NCBI RefSeq assembly: GCF_002198095.1
Contig: NZ_NHMK01000030.1
Coordinates: 186,001-250,000, forward strand
DNA length: 64,000 bases
DNA from: Deinococcus indicus
GTDB taxonomy: Bacteria; Deinococcota; Deinococci; Deinococcales; Deinococcaceae
Direction: 5' to 3'
The position numbers were made by a program, and so were the translations under genes. The notes under the pieces are model-generated. The model did no database searches and was not told the DNA's origin. It saw only the letters and a program-made list of their open reading frames with translations. This document shows, one piece after another, positions 51,910 through 61,478 of this stretch; position 1 is the first letter of the stretch; each line of letters opens with the position of its first letter.

Positions 51910-52963
51910 GGCCCGCCCCGGCGCGCAGGTCGTCCAGGCCCGCGTACCCCCCGACGAACAGCGCGACCCGCAACTCGTGAATGAACTGCCGCAACCAGTC
52001 CTCGGCGGCGTCCGCGCTGTCCAGGGCGGGTTCCAGCAGCGGGCGGGCCACAGCGACCACCTGCGCGCCCAGGCTCAGGGCGCGGGCGGCGTCCAGTCCC
52101 GTCCGGATGCCGCCCGAGGCGATCAGCGGCGTGCCCGGCGCAGCCAGCCGGGCGTCCCGCAGGGCCTGCGCGGTCGGAATGCCCAGGTCGCACAGGTCCG
52201 GCGTGCGCACCTGCCCGTGATGCACGAGCTGCTCGACCCGCGCCCAGCTGGTGCCGCCCGCCCCGGCCACGTCCATCGCGGCGAAGCCCGCGCTCGCCAC
52301 GGCCTGCACGGTGCGGCGGTCCAGGCCGTGCCCGACCTCCTTCAGGATCACCGGGAACGGCAGCGTGGGGACCAGGGCCGCCAGCCGGTCGGTCAGTCCG
52401 GCCCAGTTGGTATCGCCGCCCGCCTGCAACGCCTCCTGAAGCGGGTTGACGTGAATGGCCAGCGCGTCCGCCCCGACCTCCTGCACGGCGCGGGTGGCGT
52501 GCGTGGCGTCGTACCCGAGCAGGAACTGCGCGCCGCCCAGGTTCCCGACGAGCAGGATGTCCGGCGCCCACTCGCGCACCAGGAAGCTGGCGCGGGCCTG
52601 CGGGCGTTCCAGCATCACGCGCTGTGAGCCGAGCATCATCCCGATCTCCAGGCGCTGCGCGGCCGTGGCGAGGTTGCGGTTGATGCGCCCGGCCGCGTCG
52701 GCGCCGCCGGTCATCGCGCCGATCAGGACGGGAGCGCTCAGGGCGCGGCCCAGGAAGTCGGCGCGCAGGTCCACGCCCTTCAGGTCGCGTTCCGGCAGCG
52801 CGCGGTACGGCCAGGGCACCTCGCGCAGGCCGGTGTCGCGCGCGGCGTACTGGCTGTCCGGGCGCAGGCAGGCCTCGATGTGCCGCAGTTTGCGCTGCTC
52901 GATCCCGCCGGCACCGGCCTGCGGGGGGATGGCCTGCGGGGGGATGGAAGGGGCGTCGGTCAC
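51878..52963 (-). CDS. fni: Type 2 isopentenyl-diphosphate isomerase
   Basis: This FMN enzyme interconverts IPP and DMAPP. The 361-residue TIM-barrel protein has RKLRHIEACL near the start, LIGAMTGGADAAGRINRNLA, GSQRVML, NLGGAQF, HVNPLQEALQ, KEVGHGL and the FMN-binding ASGGIRTGLDAARAL...GAQVVAVARPLL region. The GTG start (VTDAPSIPPQ) is chosen because TACCCT (52971-52976) lies 7 nt upstream; near it IPPQA is repeated. Last 32 bp overlap ruvA. The symbol idi2 is also used. Confidence 0.93.
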   Translation of the reverse strand: MTDAPSIPPQAIPPQAGAGGIEQRKLRHIEACLRPDSQYAARDTGLREVPWPYRALPERDLKGVDLRADFLGRALSAPVLIGAMTGGADAAGRINRNLATAAQRLEIGMMLGSQRVMLERPQARASFLVREWAPDILLVGNLGGAQFLLGYDATHATRAVQEVGADALAIHVNPLQEALQAGGDTNWAGLTDRLAALVPTLPFPVILKEVGHGLDRRTVQAVASAGFAAMDVAGAGGTSWARVEQLVHHGQVRTPDLCDLGIPTAQALRDARLAAPGTPLIASGGIRTGLDAARALSLGAQVVAVARPLLEPALDSADAAEDWLRQFIHELRVALFVGGYAGLDDLRAGAGLSAGVPANGG

Positions 52964-53085
52964 GCGGTCCAGGGTAACGGGCGCGGCGGGCGTGGGCGGT
53001 GGGATTCCCCCCGAACCGCCGCGCCCGGCCGGGACGCGACCGGCCCCGCGTACCGCACGGTCCCAACGTGCCACGTGACACAATG

Positions 53086-53114
53086 TTGACAGTTCCGGAA
53101 ACCCGAGGTACTAT
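53086..53114 (+). promoter_or_regulatory. tRNA-fMet promoter
   Basis: TTGACA (53086-53091) and TACTAT (53109-53114) are 17 bp apart, close to the sigma-70 consensus. It gives a leader of about 60 nt before the tRNA. Confidence 0.9.
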
Positions 53115-53178
53115 TCCTGAGCGCTGAGAGCGGGAACGAAAGAAACCGCGACGCAGACGCACAAAGTTCAACCAGAGT

Positions 53179-53257
<79 letters not shown>

Positions 53258-53261
53258 AACG

Positions 53262-53293
53262 CCCCCACTTCGGTGGGGGTCTTTCTTTATATT
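53262..53293 (+). terminator. tRNA-fMet terminator
   Basis: CCCCCAC-TTCG-GTGGGGG followed by TCTTTCTTTATATT is a textbook intrinsic terminator 4 nt after the tRNA. Confidence 0.93.
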
Positions 53294-53354
53294 CCCCCTT
53301 CATGTTCCCCTGCCCAACCGGAACGACCGGGCGGCGCGCGGCGTACTGTACGGC

Positions 53355-53855
53355 GTGAGTCTCGCCTTCCTGATCTTTCTCGTCGCCTGGGTGATCGGCA
53401 TGATCGGCACCTTCGTGCCCGCCGTACCCGCCACCGTCATCATCTTCCTGGGCTCCGTCGCCGCCACCCTGGTCGACGGGTTCCAGCCGTGGCCGGACCT
53501 GCCGTTCCTGCTGACCTTCCTGCTCATCACGGTCGCCATCAGCATGGTCGACAACGTCGCCTCGGCCTGGGGGGCGCGCCGGTACGGCGGCAGCCGTCAG
53601 GCCATGTGGGGCGCGCTGATCGGCGGTCTGGTCGGCATCTTCATTCCCTTCGGCCTGCTCGTCGGCCCGCTGGCCGGCGCGCTGCTCGCGGAACTGCTGG
53701 TCGTGCGCAAAGCCCCGCTGGACGCCGCGCGGGCCGCGTGGGGCACCCTGATCGGCCTGCTGGCCGGACTGGCCGCCAAACTCGTGCTGCACCTGCTGAT
53801 CGGCCTGTACGAACTGTGGCGCCTGTGGGACCCCGCCCGCTCCGTCTTCGGCTGA
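53355..53855 (+). CDS. DUF456 membrane protein
   Basis: The 166-residue protein has about four hydrophobic segments with Gly-rich turns ([20 protein letters not shown] at the start, and [31 protein letters not shown] in the middle, quoted here in part). The [13 protein letters not shown] start and VGPLxGAxxxEL are the DUF456 pattern. Function of the family is unknown. GTG start with TACTGT (53344-53349) 5 nt upstream. Confidence 0.83.
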   Translation: MSLAFLIFLVAWVIGMIGTFVPAVPATVIIFLGSVAATLVDGFQPWPDLPFLLTFLLITVAISMVDNVASAWGARRYGGSRQAMWGALIGGLVGIFIPFGLLVGPLAGALLAELLVVRKAPLDAARAAWGTLIGLLAGLAAKLVLHLLIGLYELWRLWDPARSVFG

Positions 53856-53874
53856 ACCGCACCCACCACGCGCA

Positions 53875-53905
53875 GGGGGGCCGCCCGGCAACTGGGCGGC
53901 CCCCC
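53875..53905. terminator. 12-bp hairpin between convergent membrane-protein genes
   Basis: GGGGGGCCGCCC (53875-53886) pairs with GGGCGGCCCCCC (53894-53905) around 7 nt. Confidence 0.7.
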
Positions 53906-53917
53906 TCGCGCATCGGC

Positions 53918-54631
53918 TCAACGCTGGAACAGCAGCGGTGCCAGCGCGATGAACCCCACCGCCAGCGCCGGCACGAGCGGCAGCAGCGCCCCCAGCAGCG
54001 CCCGGCCGGGCCGCCCGGTCAGCTCACGGAACGCCGGGAAACTCAGGGCACACTGCGCGGCCGTGCCCAGCATCGTCACGGCCAGCAGCAGGAACGCGGC
54101 GGGCGTGCGGGCCAGCCCGGCCAGCGCCAGCCGCTGCACCGCCTGATTGTCGCTGCCCGCCAGCGCCCCGGCCGCCGGCATCCAGGCGTCACGCGGCGTC
54201 AGGAACGCCACGGCCGTCACCAGCAGGTACAGCGGCGGCAGCAACGCGAAACTCGCGCCGTACACCTCGGCCGCCCGACCCGCCCGCCCGGCACCCAGCC
54301 AGCCCAGCAGCCACATCAGCAGGAACGTGAACATCGCCAGGAACGCCCCACCGACCGCGTTCGTCACGTGGACCAGCAGCGGCGACGCGCCGCCCGCCAC
54401 GCTGGCCGCCAGATTCACCGCCGGACTCACCAGCGCCGCGTACGCCACCCCGGACAGCGCCGCACTCAGGACCGTCACACCCAGGTACCGCCACGCGACC
54501 GGATCGGTCGGCGCGAGCCGCCGCGCGAACACGCGCGGACCGGTCAGGAACTCGGTCGGCAGCGGCGCCGGCGGATCAGACGCCGCCGGCGGCCGGGAGG
54601 ACGAAGAGGAAGCGGATCGGGAACGCGCCAT
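53918..54631 (-). CDS. Polytopic membrane protein, Yip1-like
   Basis: The 237-residue protein has a Ser/Pro-rich cytosolic start, then about five membrane segments (around residues 50, 80-110, 125, 165-190, 205-235). The layout, with a HVTNAVGGAFLAMFTFLLMWLL segment (quoted in part) and GLARTPAAFLLLAVTMLG, resembles Yip1-domain proteins, but similarity is weak. The ATG at 54631 is favoured by TACCAT (54639-54644), 7 nt upstream. Function unknown. Confidence 0.65.
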   Translation of the reverse strand: MARSRSASSSSSRPPAASDPPAPLPTEFLTGPRVFARRLAPTDPVAWRYLGVTVLSAALSGVAYAALVSPAVNLAASVAGGASPLLVHVTNAVGGAFLAMFTFLLMWLLGWLGAGRAGRAAEVYGASFALLPPLYLLVTAVAFLTPRDAWMPAAGALAGSDNQAVQRLALAGLARTPAAFLLLAVTMLGTAAQCALSFPAFRELTGRPGRALLGALLPLVPALAVGFIALAPLLFQR

Positions 54632-54670
54632 TCCCAGCATGGTAACGGCGCGGGGCGGTCACGGAAACGC

Positions 54671-55627
54671 TCAGCGGCCCCGCAACCCGGCCACCCACGC
54701 CGACACGCCCGGCACGGTCAGCAGCAGCGCACTCAGGCCGAACAGCAGCGCAGCCACGTACGCCCCGCTGAGCCACGGCCCCGGCGCGGACCGCTCCTGC
54801 GGGTCTGCTTTCGGGGTCAGCCACAGGTGCAGCACGACCATCACCACCGTCCCGAACAGCGCCGCACCGACCGCCAGCGGCACCTTCAGGGCCGGGTTCG
54901 AGAGCAGCTCGGTCGCCTGCTCCGGATCGGTCGGCAGCCGCCCCGCCAGGAACGCACCCAGCCCCAGCGCGATGGTGTTGTTCAGCGCGTGAATGATCAC
55001 GGCGTTCCACACGCTGCCCGTGTGCTGCGTCACGCGCGCCAGCACGTACGCCAGCGGCAGGATGCCGACCACGCTGACCGGCGCGCCGTGCGCCACCGCG
55101 AACACCACCGACGACGTGACCGCCGCCACCCCGAACCCCGCCGCGCGCTCGTGCCCGCGCATCATCAGGCCCCGGAACGCGACCTCCTCGGCCAGCGGAA
55201 TCAGCAGGCCCGCCGCGACCAGCAGCACCCACAGGTCCACGCCGCTGCTCAGGAACTGCGGGGTGCTGCCCGCCGTGTCCGGAAACAGCGTCACGAACGC
55301 CAGCACGAACGCCCGCGACGCCAGGAACGCCAGCACGAAGGCCGCTGCCGCCACCCCCCACGCGGGCGGCGTGCGCCAGCGCACATCCCGGAACAGCGCG
55401 TCCATCGGCCCCCGGAACACGGTCAGGCCCACCAGCACCACCACCACGAACGCCCCCAGCAGCGACACGCCCAGCGGCAACCCCAGCGCCATCAGCCCCG
55501 CCGACGCCGCGTTCTGCACCAGCAGCAGCGCCAGCGCCGCCCGGTTCCCATCGACCGCCCGCACGCCACGCGGCGCAGGCAAGTCAGGCGGATCGGTGGT
55601 CACAGGCAGGGCATCCGGAACGGTCAT
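54671..55627 (-). CDS. CPBP (Abi) family intramembrane protease
   Basis: The 318-residue protein has about eight membrane segments and the three CPBP motifs: EEVAFRG (residue ~148), FAVAHG with the conserved His (~177) and IIHALNN (~208). These form the glutamate/histidine active site of Rce1-like proteases. Substrate unknown. The ATG at 55627 is set by TAGGCT (55635-55640) 7 nt upstream. It is next to another membrane-protein gene on the same strand, 40 bp away. Confidence 0.88.
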   Translation of the reverse strand: MTVPDALPVTTDPPDLPAPRGVRAVDGNRAALALLLVQNAASAGLMALGLPLGVSLLGAFVVVVLVGLTVFRGPMDALFRDVRWRTPPAWGVAAAAFVLAFLASRAFVLAFVTLFPDTAGSTPQFLSSGVDLWVLLVAAGLLIPLAEEVAFRGLMMRGHERAAGFGVAAVTSSVVFAVAHGAPVSVVGILPLAYVLARVTQHTGSVWNAVIIHALNNTIALGLGAFLAGRLPTDPEQATELLSNPALKVPLAVGAALFGTVVMVVLHLWLTPKADPQERSAPGPWLSGAYVAALLFGLSALLLTVPGVSAWVAGLRGR

Positions 55628-55715
55628 ACCCCCGAGCCTACCGCGCCCACCCCACACGGCGCGTCAACGGAAAGTTGAGGCGCGGGGGGCAGGAACCGCG
55701 TGTCCGCGCCCCCCG

Positions 55716-56732
55716 TCAGGCCGTCAGCACGCGGATCGCCCCGGCCAGCGCCTCGTCGTCGATCTGGTGGTGCAGCACGAAGCGCACGCTGTCCGGCCCC
55801 AGCGCGTTGCACAGCACGCCCTGTTCGCTCCAGCGGGCGGCGTGCGCGGCGGCGTCCGGCACGGCGGCGTAGATGATGTTCGTCTGCACGGCCGCCATGT
55901 TCACGTCGAAACCCGCGTTCACCAGCGCCTCGGCCAGTTCACGGGTGCGGCGGTGATCCTCGGCCAGCCGGGCCGGCCCCTCGCGCAGGGCCACGAGCGC
56001 GGCCGCCGCCAGCACGCCCGCCTGCCGCATCCCGCCGCCCATCATCTTGCGGTAACGGTGCGCCTGCCGCATCTGGGCCGCGCTGCCCACCAGCACGCTG
56101 CCCACCGGGGCACCCAGGCCCTTGGACAGGCACACGCTGACCGTGTCGAACAGCCCCGTCACGTCCCGCAGCGACACACCCAACGCCACCGCCGCATTCA
56201 GCACCCGCGCGCCGTCCAGGTGCAGCGGCAGGCCCTCCTCGGTCGCCACCGCGCGAATCCCGGCCAGCACGTCCAGCGGAATCACCGTCCCGCCCGCCTT
56301 GTTGTGCGTGTTCTCCAGACTGATCAACCCGCTCGGGGACTGGTGAACGCTGCGCCGCACCGCCGCACGCACGTCCTCCGGAGCCGGCACGCCCAGCAGC
56401 GCCGGCACGAAGCGCGGCACCACCCCACTGAACGCCGCCATCATGCCCAGCTCCCACTCGTAGATGTGCGAGCCCTCCGCGCAGATGACCTCCTCGCCCC
56501 GCCGGGTGTGCAGAGCGATCGCCACCTGATTCGTCATCGTCCCCGACGGCATGAACAACCCCGCCTCGTGCCCGGTCAGGCGCGCCACCTCCGCCTGCAA
56601 CTCGTTCACGGTCGGGTCCTCGCCGTACACGTCGTCCCCCACCGGCGCCTGCGCCATCGCCTCGCGCATGGCAGACGTGGGGGTCGTGACGGTATCGGAA
56701 CGCAGATCGGCAATCAGGCGGGAGGCAGTCAT
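55716..56732 (-). CDS. ltaE: Low-specificity L-threonine aldolase
   Basis: The PLP enzyme splits threonine or allo-threonine to glycine and acetaldehyde. The 338-residue protein shows [18 protein letters not shown] at the start, [15 protein letters not shown], the [12 protein letters not shown] phosphate loop, HLDGARV and the PLP-Lys in [20 protein letters not shown] (56740-56745) is 7 nt before the ATG. Confidence 0.93.
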   Translation of the reverse strand: MTASRLIADLRSDTVTTPTSAMREAMAQAPVGDDVYGEDPTVNELQAEVARLTGHEAGLFMPSGTMTNQVAIALHTRRGEEVICAEGSHIYEWELGMMAAFSGVVPRFVPALLGVPAPEDVRAAVRRSVHQSPSGLISLENTHNKAGGTVIPLDVLAGIRAVATEEGLPLHLDGARVLNAAVALGVSLRDVTGLFDTVSVCLSKGLGAPVGSVLVGSAAQMRQAHRYRKMMGGGMRQAGVLAAAALVALREGPARLAEDHRRTRELAEALVNAGFDVNMAAVQTNIIYAAVPDAAAHAARWSEQGVLCNALGPDSVRFVLHHQIDDEALAGAIRVLTA

Positions 56733-56769
56733 GCCCCGGATGCTACGCCGCGCCGCAACGCACCGTGTC

Positions 56770-57732
56770 CTACAGGTCCGGCCAGAGGTCACGCCGTACT
56801 GCGTTCGCGACGGCCTGTACGGGGTCCTCCAGCAGTCGGCGCGCGATGAACTCCGGCAGATTCGTGCGGGAGACGGCGGATTGCCGCAACTCCCAGTTCA
56901 TGGCCTGGACTGAGATCAACTGGTCCCACAGGTCCGGGGTCATAAACGGGGAGTCCAGCATGACGTGCAGCAACTCCGTGATCCGCTGGTGTTCCTCGCC
57001 GTGACCCCTGTTCAAGAATCGGAACCAGTGGATTCCCTGCATGACCAGGGCGCGCAGGTGATCCGCCGTGAAGTTCGGGTGCCGCACGAGTAGGAGGTCG
57101 TGCACGGTGCCCACCAGCCGCGCCAGCAGCGTGGGGGGCGTGGTCGGGTCGCTCAGCAGGGTCGGGACCGCGTCCGGCCCTAACGCCCGCAGCTGCTCGA
57201 TGATCGGCAGGGATGGCGTGGCCGGATTGGCAGCGAGGTTCACCAGCACGTCCCCGGTGGCGACCTCGGCGTACACGCCCAGCAGTTCGGGCGGTAGTGA
57301 CTCCCCGGTGTGGATGTATGGGTTGAGCGCACCCGGTCCCAGGCGAGCCAGCAGTTCGGGCGGTAGTGACTCCCCGGTGTGGATGTATGGGTTGAGCGCA
57401 CCCGGTCCCAGGCGAGCCAGCACCTCGCGCGCCACCGAAGGTGGCAGCGTCGGGTTTTCCAATAACGCCCAGGTCACCCAGTCTTCCGGGTCGCTGGCGA
57501 GACGCCGGGCCAGAGGCTCGTCCAGCGGCGCTTTCTGGGCCATGTTCCGCCGGGCTTGCCCGTTGTGCGAATTCAGGAGCGTGTCCCGCACATCGGGCGG
57601 CAGGTCCGGGCGTTCGGCGAGTTCGCCCTGATCGTACTCATCCAGTCCGGGCAGTAGCTTCCGGAAGAACTCTGCCGCGAGTGGCCGGTCTGGCAGCGCC
57701 CACACGGGCAAGGGGCCGTACCCGGCCATCAC
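56770..57732 (-). CDS. LRV/HEAT-like repeat protein, C-terminal fragment after frameshift
   Basis: This 320-residue frame continues the repeat protein encoded just upstream. It starts with GTG-ATG inside that gene's end, but has no promoter or ribosome site of its own, and its text ([40 protein letters not shown]) is more of the same LRV-like repeats. A 23-residue unit ([20 protein letters not shown] plus PEL) occurs twice in a row from a perfect 69-bp duplication (57281-57418). It may be expressed only by frameshifting or re-initiation, or the gene may be broken. Confidence 0.75.
   Translation of the reverse strand: MMAGYGPLPVWALPDRPLAAEFFRKLLPGLDEYDQGELAERPDLPPDVRDTLLNSHNGQARRNMAQKAPLDEPLARRLASDPEDWVTWALLENPTLPPSVAREVLARLGPGALNPYIHTGESLPPELLARLGPGALNPYIHTGESLPPELLGVYAEVATGDVLVNLAANPATPSLPIIEQLRALGPDAVPTLLSDPTTPPTLLARLVGTVHDLLLVRHPNFTADHLRALVMQGIHWFRFLNRGHGEEHQRITELLHVMLDSPFMTPDLWDQLISVQAMNWELRQSAVSRTNLPEFIARRLLEDPVQAVANAVRRDLWPDL
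57281..57418. repeat. Perfect 69-bp tandem duplication
   Basis: The block 57281-57349 is repeated exactly at 57350-57418. It is in frame and adds 23 residues, one LRV-like unit. Perfect identity means it is recent or kept by gene conversion. Confidence 0.92.
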
Positions 57733-58897
57733 GAAGAGTTCTGGCGTCGGTCAGGTCCTGTCGTTGCAATAGACCGTAAGAGGCTGCCGGGTGACCCAGC
57801 AGCGCGGCGCGGATCTCGGGAAGCAGGTTAGGCGTTCGCGTCAGATCAGACAGGCCGCTCCCACCTCTGCCTTCCCGGAGCTGACCGACCACCCGCCACT
57901 GCTCCTCGGGCGGCCAGGACGGATCGAAGGGTTCTTTGTCAGTTCCGTCTTCCCGGTACGCGTGGGCTTCCTGCACCAGCGGGTGCGGATCAGCCCTCAG
58001 GTGCTCCAGCAGCTCTGCGGGCAGGTCGGCGCGGCCCATGACGGCGGCGCGGACGGTGGGGTCCGGGTCGGTGGCGTATGCGCCCAGCAGGTTCGGGGGG
58101 ATGGGTTCGTTCCTGGCGACCGTGCGGCGCAGGTTCACGTCCGCTCCGCTGAAGAACGCCAGCAGCGCCGAGCGCACGTCGTCCCCCACCGACGGGTTCT
58201 TGAGGACAGCGAGCCGGATGCGCCACTCGGGGTCGCCCGCGAGATCGGCCAGGGTGCGCCCCGGCGTGCTGGGGTTCGCGGCGACCGCACGGCGGACCTG
58301 CGCCCACTCGCTGCGGGCCAGGGTGTCCAGCGTTCGGGGCAGGGTCATGGGGTTGCCAGCCTCAGTTAGATGGGCGGACAGTGGGAGGGTGATGCGCGGA
58401 CGGTCCTCCATGATCTGGACGACTGAGGGGTCCAGGTCCCCGTACAACGGCGTGACCCAGGCGTCCGGCACGGACAGGTTCCCGGCGACCGCCACACGCA
58501 GCTTCGCGTCGGGCGAGGCCACCCAGGCGTTCACCTGTTCCCGCGTCGGGTCGAGGGTGCTGCGGGCGGCAAGGACTTCCTCCGGGTCGCCACTGAAGGT
58601 CACCTGATAGGTGCCGCCCAGACTGTCACCCGTCAGGTACGACAGCTGCCCGAACGGCATCACTTCACCGCTGGCGAGGTCCCACAGGTACGTGCCATAC
58701 CCACCGAGATCTGCACTGTCGATCGCTTCCCGGATCTCCCCTTCCAGTTCCGGCGGCAGGGTCAGTGCCTGCCCGTCCTCGTCAAGCACTTCCAGTTCGA
58801 GCTGCGTTTCGTCGCTGTGCCAGTGATAGGCGAACTGCACGCGGCTCACCCCAGCGCGGTGCAGGCGGCGGGTGAATCCTGCCGGGAAGACACTCAC
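57638..58897 (-). CDS. LRV/HEAT-like repeat protein, N-terminal part, frameshifted
   Basis: The 419-residue frame has a non-repeat N-terminal domain (residues 1-~115, with ELEVLDEDGQ and LWDLASGEVMPFG) and then repeats of the variant leucine-rich (LRV) type: VRRAVAANPSTPGRTLADLA, RIRLAVLKNPSV, LRRTVARNEPIPPNLL, VRAAVMGRADLPAELL. Near 57745-57754 the frame goes wrong: after LLQRQDLT the next frame (+1) reads [10 protein letters not shown] and continues the protein, while this frame ends in an Arg-rich tail. The GTG start overlaps the upstream gene stop by 4 nt. Intact, it would be about 710 residues. Confidence 0.75.
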   Translation of the reverse strand: MSVFPAGFTRRLHRAGVSRVQFAYHWHSDETQLELEVLDEDGQALTLPPELEGEIREAIDSADLGGYGTYLWDLASGEVMPFGQLSYLTGDSLGGTYQVTFSGDPEEVLAARSTLDPTREQVNAWVASPDAKLRVAVAGNLSVPDAWVTPLYGDLDPSVVQIMEDRPRITLPLSAHLTEAGNPMTLPRTLDTLARSEWAQVRRAVAANPSTPGRTLADLAGDPEWRIRLAVLKNPSVGDDVRSALLAFFSGADVNLRRTVARNEPIPPNLLGAYATDPDPTVRAAVMGRADLPAELLEHLRADPHPLVQEAHAYREDGTDKEPFDPSWPPEEQWRVVGQLREGRGGSGLSDLTRTPNLLPEIRAALLGHPAASYGLLQRQDLTDARTLRDGRVRPLARVGAARPATRGRVLPEATARTG

Positions 58898-59250
58898 GGG
58901 CCTTCCTCCTGTTCGCTCAGGCGGGCGGCGCCGCGCGCCATCCAGGGGCGCAGGGGCAGGTCGCCCAGCCAGTCCTGCACGGTGGGGATCTCGCCGCCCA
59001 TGTCCTCACGGACGTGCTGCTCGCCGATCAGGCGTACGGGGACTTTCTTTCCGGTACTGAGGGTCAGCGTGGGGCCGAACACCTGTTCACACAGGAAGAT
59101 GCCCAGGCTGGAGTGCAGGACGGCGCGGTGGCGGACGTCCGGCAGGTGGGCCTTGGTCTGGTCGAACCAGTTGTGGATGGGCAGGTACTCGTCGGGCGTC
59201 CCGCCGAACTGACGGCTGGAGCTGATCGCGTGGTGGTACGGGTGCGCCAT
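58894..59250 (-). CDS. DUF6915-like small protein
   Basis: The 118-residue soluble protein begins MAHPYHHAISSSRQFGGT and contains IHNWFDQTKAH, DVRHRAVLHSSLGIFL, a predicted metal-like cluster of His, and VPVRLIGEQHVREDMG with a final DWLGDLPLRPWM. This text matches the DUF6915 family as I remember it, found mainly in phage-borne and bacterial genomes; function unknown. TACCCT (59256-59261) is 5 nt before the ATG. It is the first gene of an operon with the repeat protein. Confidence 0.75.
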   Translation of the reverse strand: MAHPYHHAISSSRQFGGTPDEYLPIHNWFDQTKAHLPDVRHRAVLHSSLGIFLCEQVFGPTLTLSTGKKVPVRLIGEQHVREDMGGEIPTVQDWLGDLPLRPWMARGAARLSEQEEGP

Positions 59251-59298
59251 GCCCCAGGGTACGCGGGTAGAGCGGGGGCCGCGTGCTGACCAACCCGC

Positions 59299-61311
59299 CT
59301 ACGCCTGCGTCAGTTCTTCCTGCCGGGCGTCGATGATCTTTCTGGTCAGGTGGTCCGGGACGGGCTGGTAGGGGCCGGCGGTCACGCTGAAGGCGGCGCG
59401 GTCGCCGGTCAGGGAGCGCAGGGCGGCGCTGTAGTCGTGCAGTTCGGCCTGTGGGACGAGGGCGGTGATGGTGGTGACGGTGCCGGTGGTGTCGATGCCC
59501 TGCACGCGGGCGCGGCGGGTCTGGAGGTCGCCGAGGAGGTCGCCGGTGAAGCGGGCGGGCGCGCGGACTTTCAGGTGGCGGGTGGGTTCGAGCAGGCCGG
59601 GGCGGGCGTGTTCCAGCGCATTTTTCAGGGCGAGGGCTCCGGCGGCGCGGAAGGCGAGGTCGCTGCTGTCCACGTCGTGGTAACTGCCGTCGAGGACGGT
59701 GACGTGCAGGTCCTGGAGGGGGTACCCGGCGAGTGGCCCGCGTTGCAGGGCGTCCTGCACGCCTTTTTCGATGCTGGGGATGTACTTGCCGGGGATGGCG
59801 CCGCCCACCACGGCGGAGCGGAAGCTGAAGCCGGGCCCGGGTTCGATGCGGAGGTGGCAGTCGCCGTACTGGCCGTGCCCGCCGCTCTGTTTCTTGTGTT
59901 TACCCTGTGCCTGGGCGGGTGCGTGGATGGTTTCGCGGTACGGGACGCGGGGGGTGGTGGCGGTGACGTTCACGCCCAGCGCGGCGAGGCGTTCGGTGGC
60001 GATGCCCAGGTGCAGGTCGCCCATGCCGGACAGCAGGCCCTCGCCGGTCTGGGGGTCGCGGGCGTAGCGCAGGGTGGGGTCCTCGTCGGTCAGGCGGGTC
60101 AGGGCGGCGCCCAGGCGGTCCTCGTCGGCGCGGCTGACGGGGTGGATGGCGACGGTGTGGGCGGGTTCCGGGAGCCACAGCGGGTCGTACAGGATGGGGT
60201 CGGTGGGGTCGGCGAGGGTGTCTCCGGCGTGCAGGTCCGGGAGTTTGGTCAGGACGCCGATGCTCCCGGCGGGCAGTTCGGTCACCTCGGTCAGGTCGCG
60301 GCCGTTGGGGAGGTACAGGTGCGCGGCGCGCAGGTCGCCGCCCTGGGTGGTGTTGCGGATGGTGTCGCCGGGGCGCAGCGTGCCGCTCCAGACGCGGATG
60401 AACGCCTGTTTGCCCACGAAGGGGTCGAGGCTGACGCGCCACACGCGGGCGCTGAAGGGGGCGTCCGGGGTGGGGTCGCGGGTCTGGCCGTCCACGCCGC
60501 TGACCGGGCCGCGTTCGCGGGCGCTGCGCAGGCCCGTGACCATCAGGTCCAGCAGAGCGTCCACGCCCACGCCGCTGTGCGCGCTGACCGGCAGGACGGG
60601 GTACAGCGTGCCGGCGTGGACGGCGCGCGTGAAGGCGGCGTGCAGTTCGTCGGTGCTGATGACGCTGCCGTCCAGGAAGCGGTTCATGAGGTCGTCGTCG
60701 GTCTCGACGATGGCGTCGGTCAGGGCGGCCTGCGCGTCTTGCAGGGCGGCGCGGTCGCTGGGCGGCAGGTCCTGGGGGGGGCTGACCTCGCCGGTCAGGA
60801 CGTCGATCACGCCCCGGAAGTCGGCGCCCTCGCCCAGTGGCAGGTAGGCCGGGGCGACCGGGCCGCTGAGGCTGGCGCGCAGGTCGGCGAGGACGGCGTG
60901 GTAGTCGGCGCGGTCGCGGTCCATCTGGTTCACGGCGATCAGGCGCGGCATGGCGAAGCGGTCGGCGGTCGCCCAGACGCGTTCGGTACCGACCTCGACG
61001 CCGCTGACGGCACTGACGACGATCACGGCGGTGTCGGCGGCGCGGATGCCGCCCCGGATCTCGCGCACGAAGTCCGCGTAGCCGGGCGTGTCGAGCAGCG
61101 TGATGTCCGTCCCGTGGTGGGTCAGGCGCAGCACGCCGGTCGTGACGCTGAAGCCGTGGGCTTTCTCGATGTCGGTGTGGTCGCTGCGGGCGGTGCCGTC
61201 CTCGACCCGTCCGGCGCGTGAGATGGCCCCGCTGCGCAGCAACAGGGCCTCGGAGAGCGTGGTTTTACCGGCGCCGCTGTGGGCGGCGAGACTGACGATC
61301 CGAACGGGCAC
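59299..61311 (-). CDS. Elongation factor G-like GTPase (EF-G paralog)
   Basis: The 670-residue protein has the five-domain EF-G order: G domain with AHSGAGKTT (residue ~9; ordinary EF-G has AHIDAGKTT), DTPGYADF and NQMDRD in place of NKMDR; domain II near residue 290; domain III ([16 protein letters not shown]); domain IV with [16 protein letters not shown]; and domain V to the end. Such paralogs (EF-G2/FusA2/EF-G-like) lack a proven role; some act in ribosome recycling or stress. GTG at 61311 (VPVRIVSL) is chosen, with AAAGGAT upstream; the promoter TACACT is on the minus strand near 61397. Confidence 0.88.
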   Translation of the reverse strand: MPVRIVSLAAHSGAGKTTLSEALLLRSGAISRAGRVEDGTARSDHTDIEKAHGFSVTTGVLRLTHHGTDITLLDTPGYADFVREIRGGIRAADTAVIVVSAVSGVEVGTERVWATADRFAMPRLIAVNQMDRDRADYHAVLADLRASLSGPVAPAYLPLGEGADFRGVIDVLTGEVSPPQDLPPSDRAALQDAQAALTDAIVETDDDLMNRFLDGSVISTDELHAAFTRAVHAGTLYPVLPVSAHSGVGVDALLDLMVTGLRSARERGPVSGVDGQTRDPTPDAPFSARVWRVSLDPFVGKQAFIRVWSGTLRPGDTIRNTTQGGDLRAAHLYLPNGRDLTEVTELPAGSIGVLTKLPDLHAGDTLADPTDPILYDPLWLPEPAHTVAIHPVSRADEDRLGAALTRLTDEDPTLRYARDPQTGEGLLSGMGDLHLGIATERLAALGVNVTATTPRVPYRETIHAPAQAQGKHKKQSGGHGQYGDCHLRIEPGPGFSFRSAVVGGAIPGKYIPSIEKGVQDALQRGPLAGYPLQDLHVTVLDGSYHDVDSSDLAFRAAGALALKNALEHARPGLLEPTRHLKVRAPARFTGDLLGDLQTRRARVQGIDTTGTVTTITALVPQAELHDYSAALRSLTGDRAAFSVTAGPYQPVPDHLTRKIIDARQEELTQA

Positions 61312-61478
61312 ACGAACCACCGATCCTTTGTGGGGGACTGGGAGGCGGGCGAACGCACACCGGCAACCGTGAACGTGAAAGCTGGGTACTGCCGAGTGTA
61401 CACCCCGCGCCCCCAGCCGCATGGACCGGCCGCCTGTCCCTGTGCCGCCGCGCTGCCCCTCCCGTATCGTGGGGGGTG

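Noticed and set aside
59350..61221. Long plus-strand frame opposite the EF-G-like gene
   Set aside because: Val/Gly/Ala-rich shadow of the EF-G paralog; no promoter or ribosome site.
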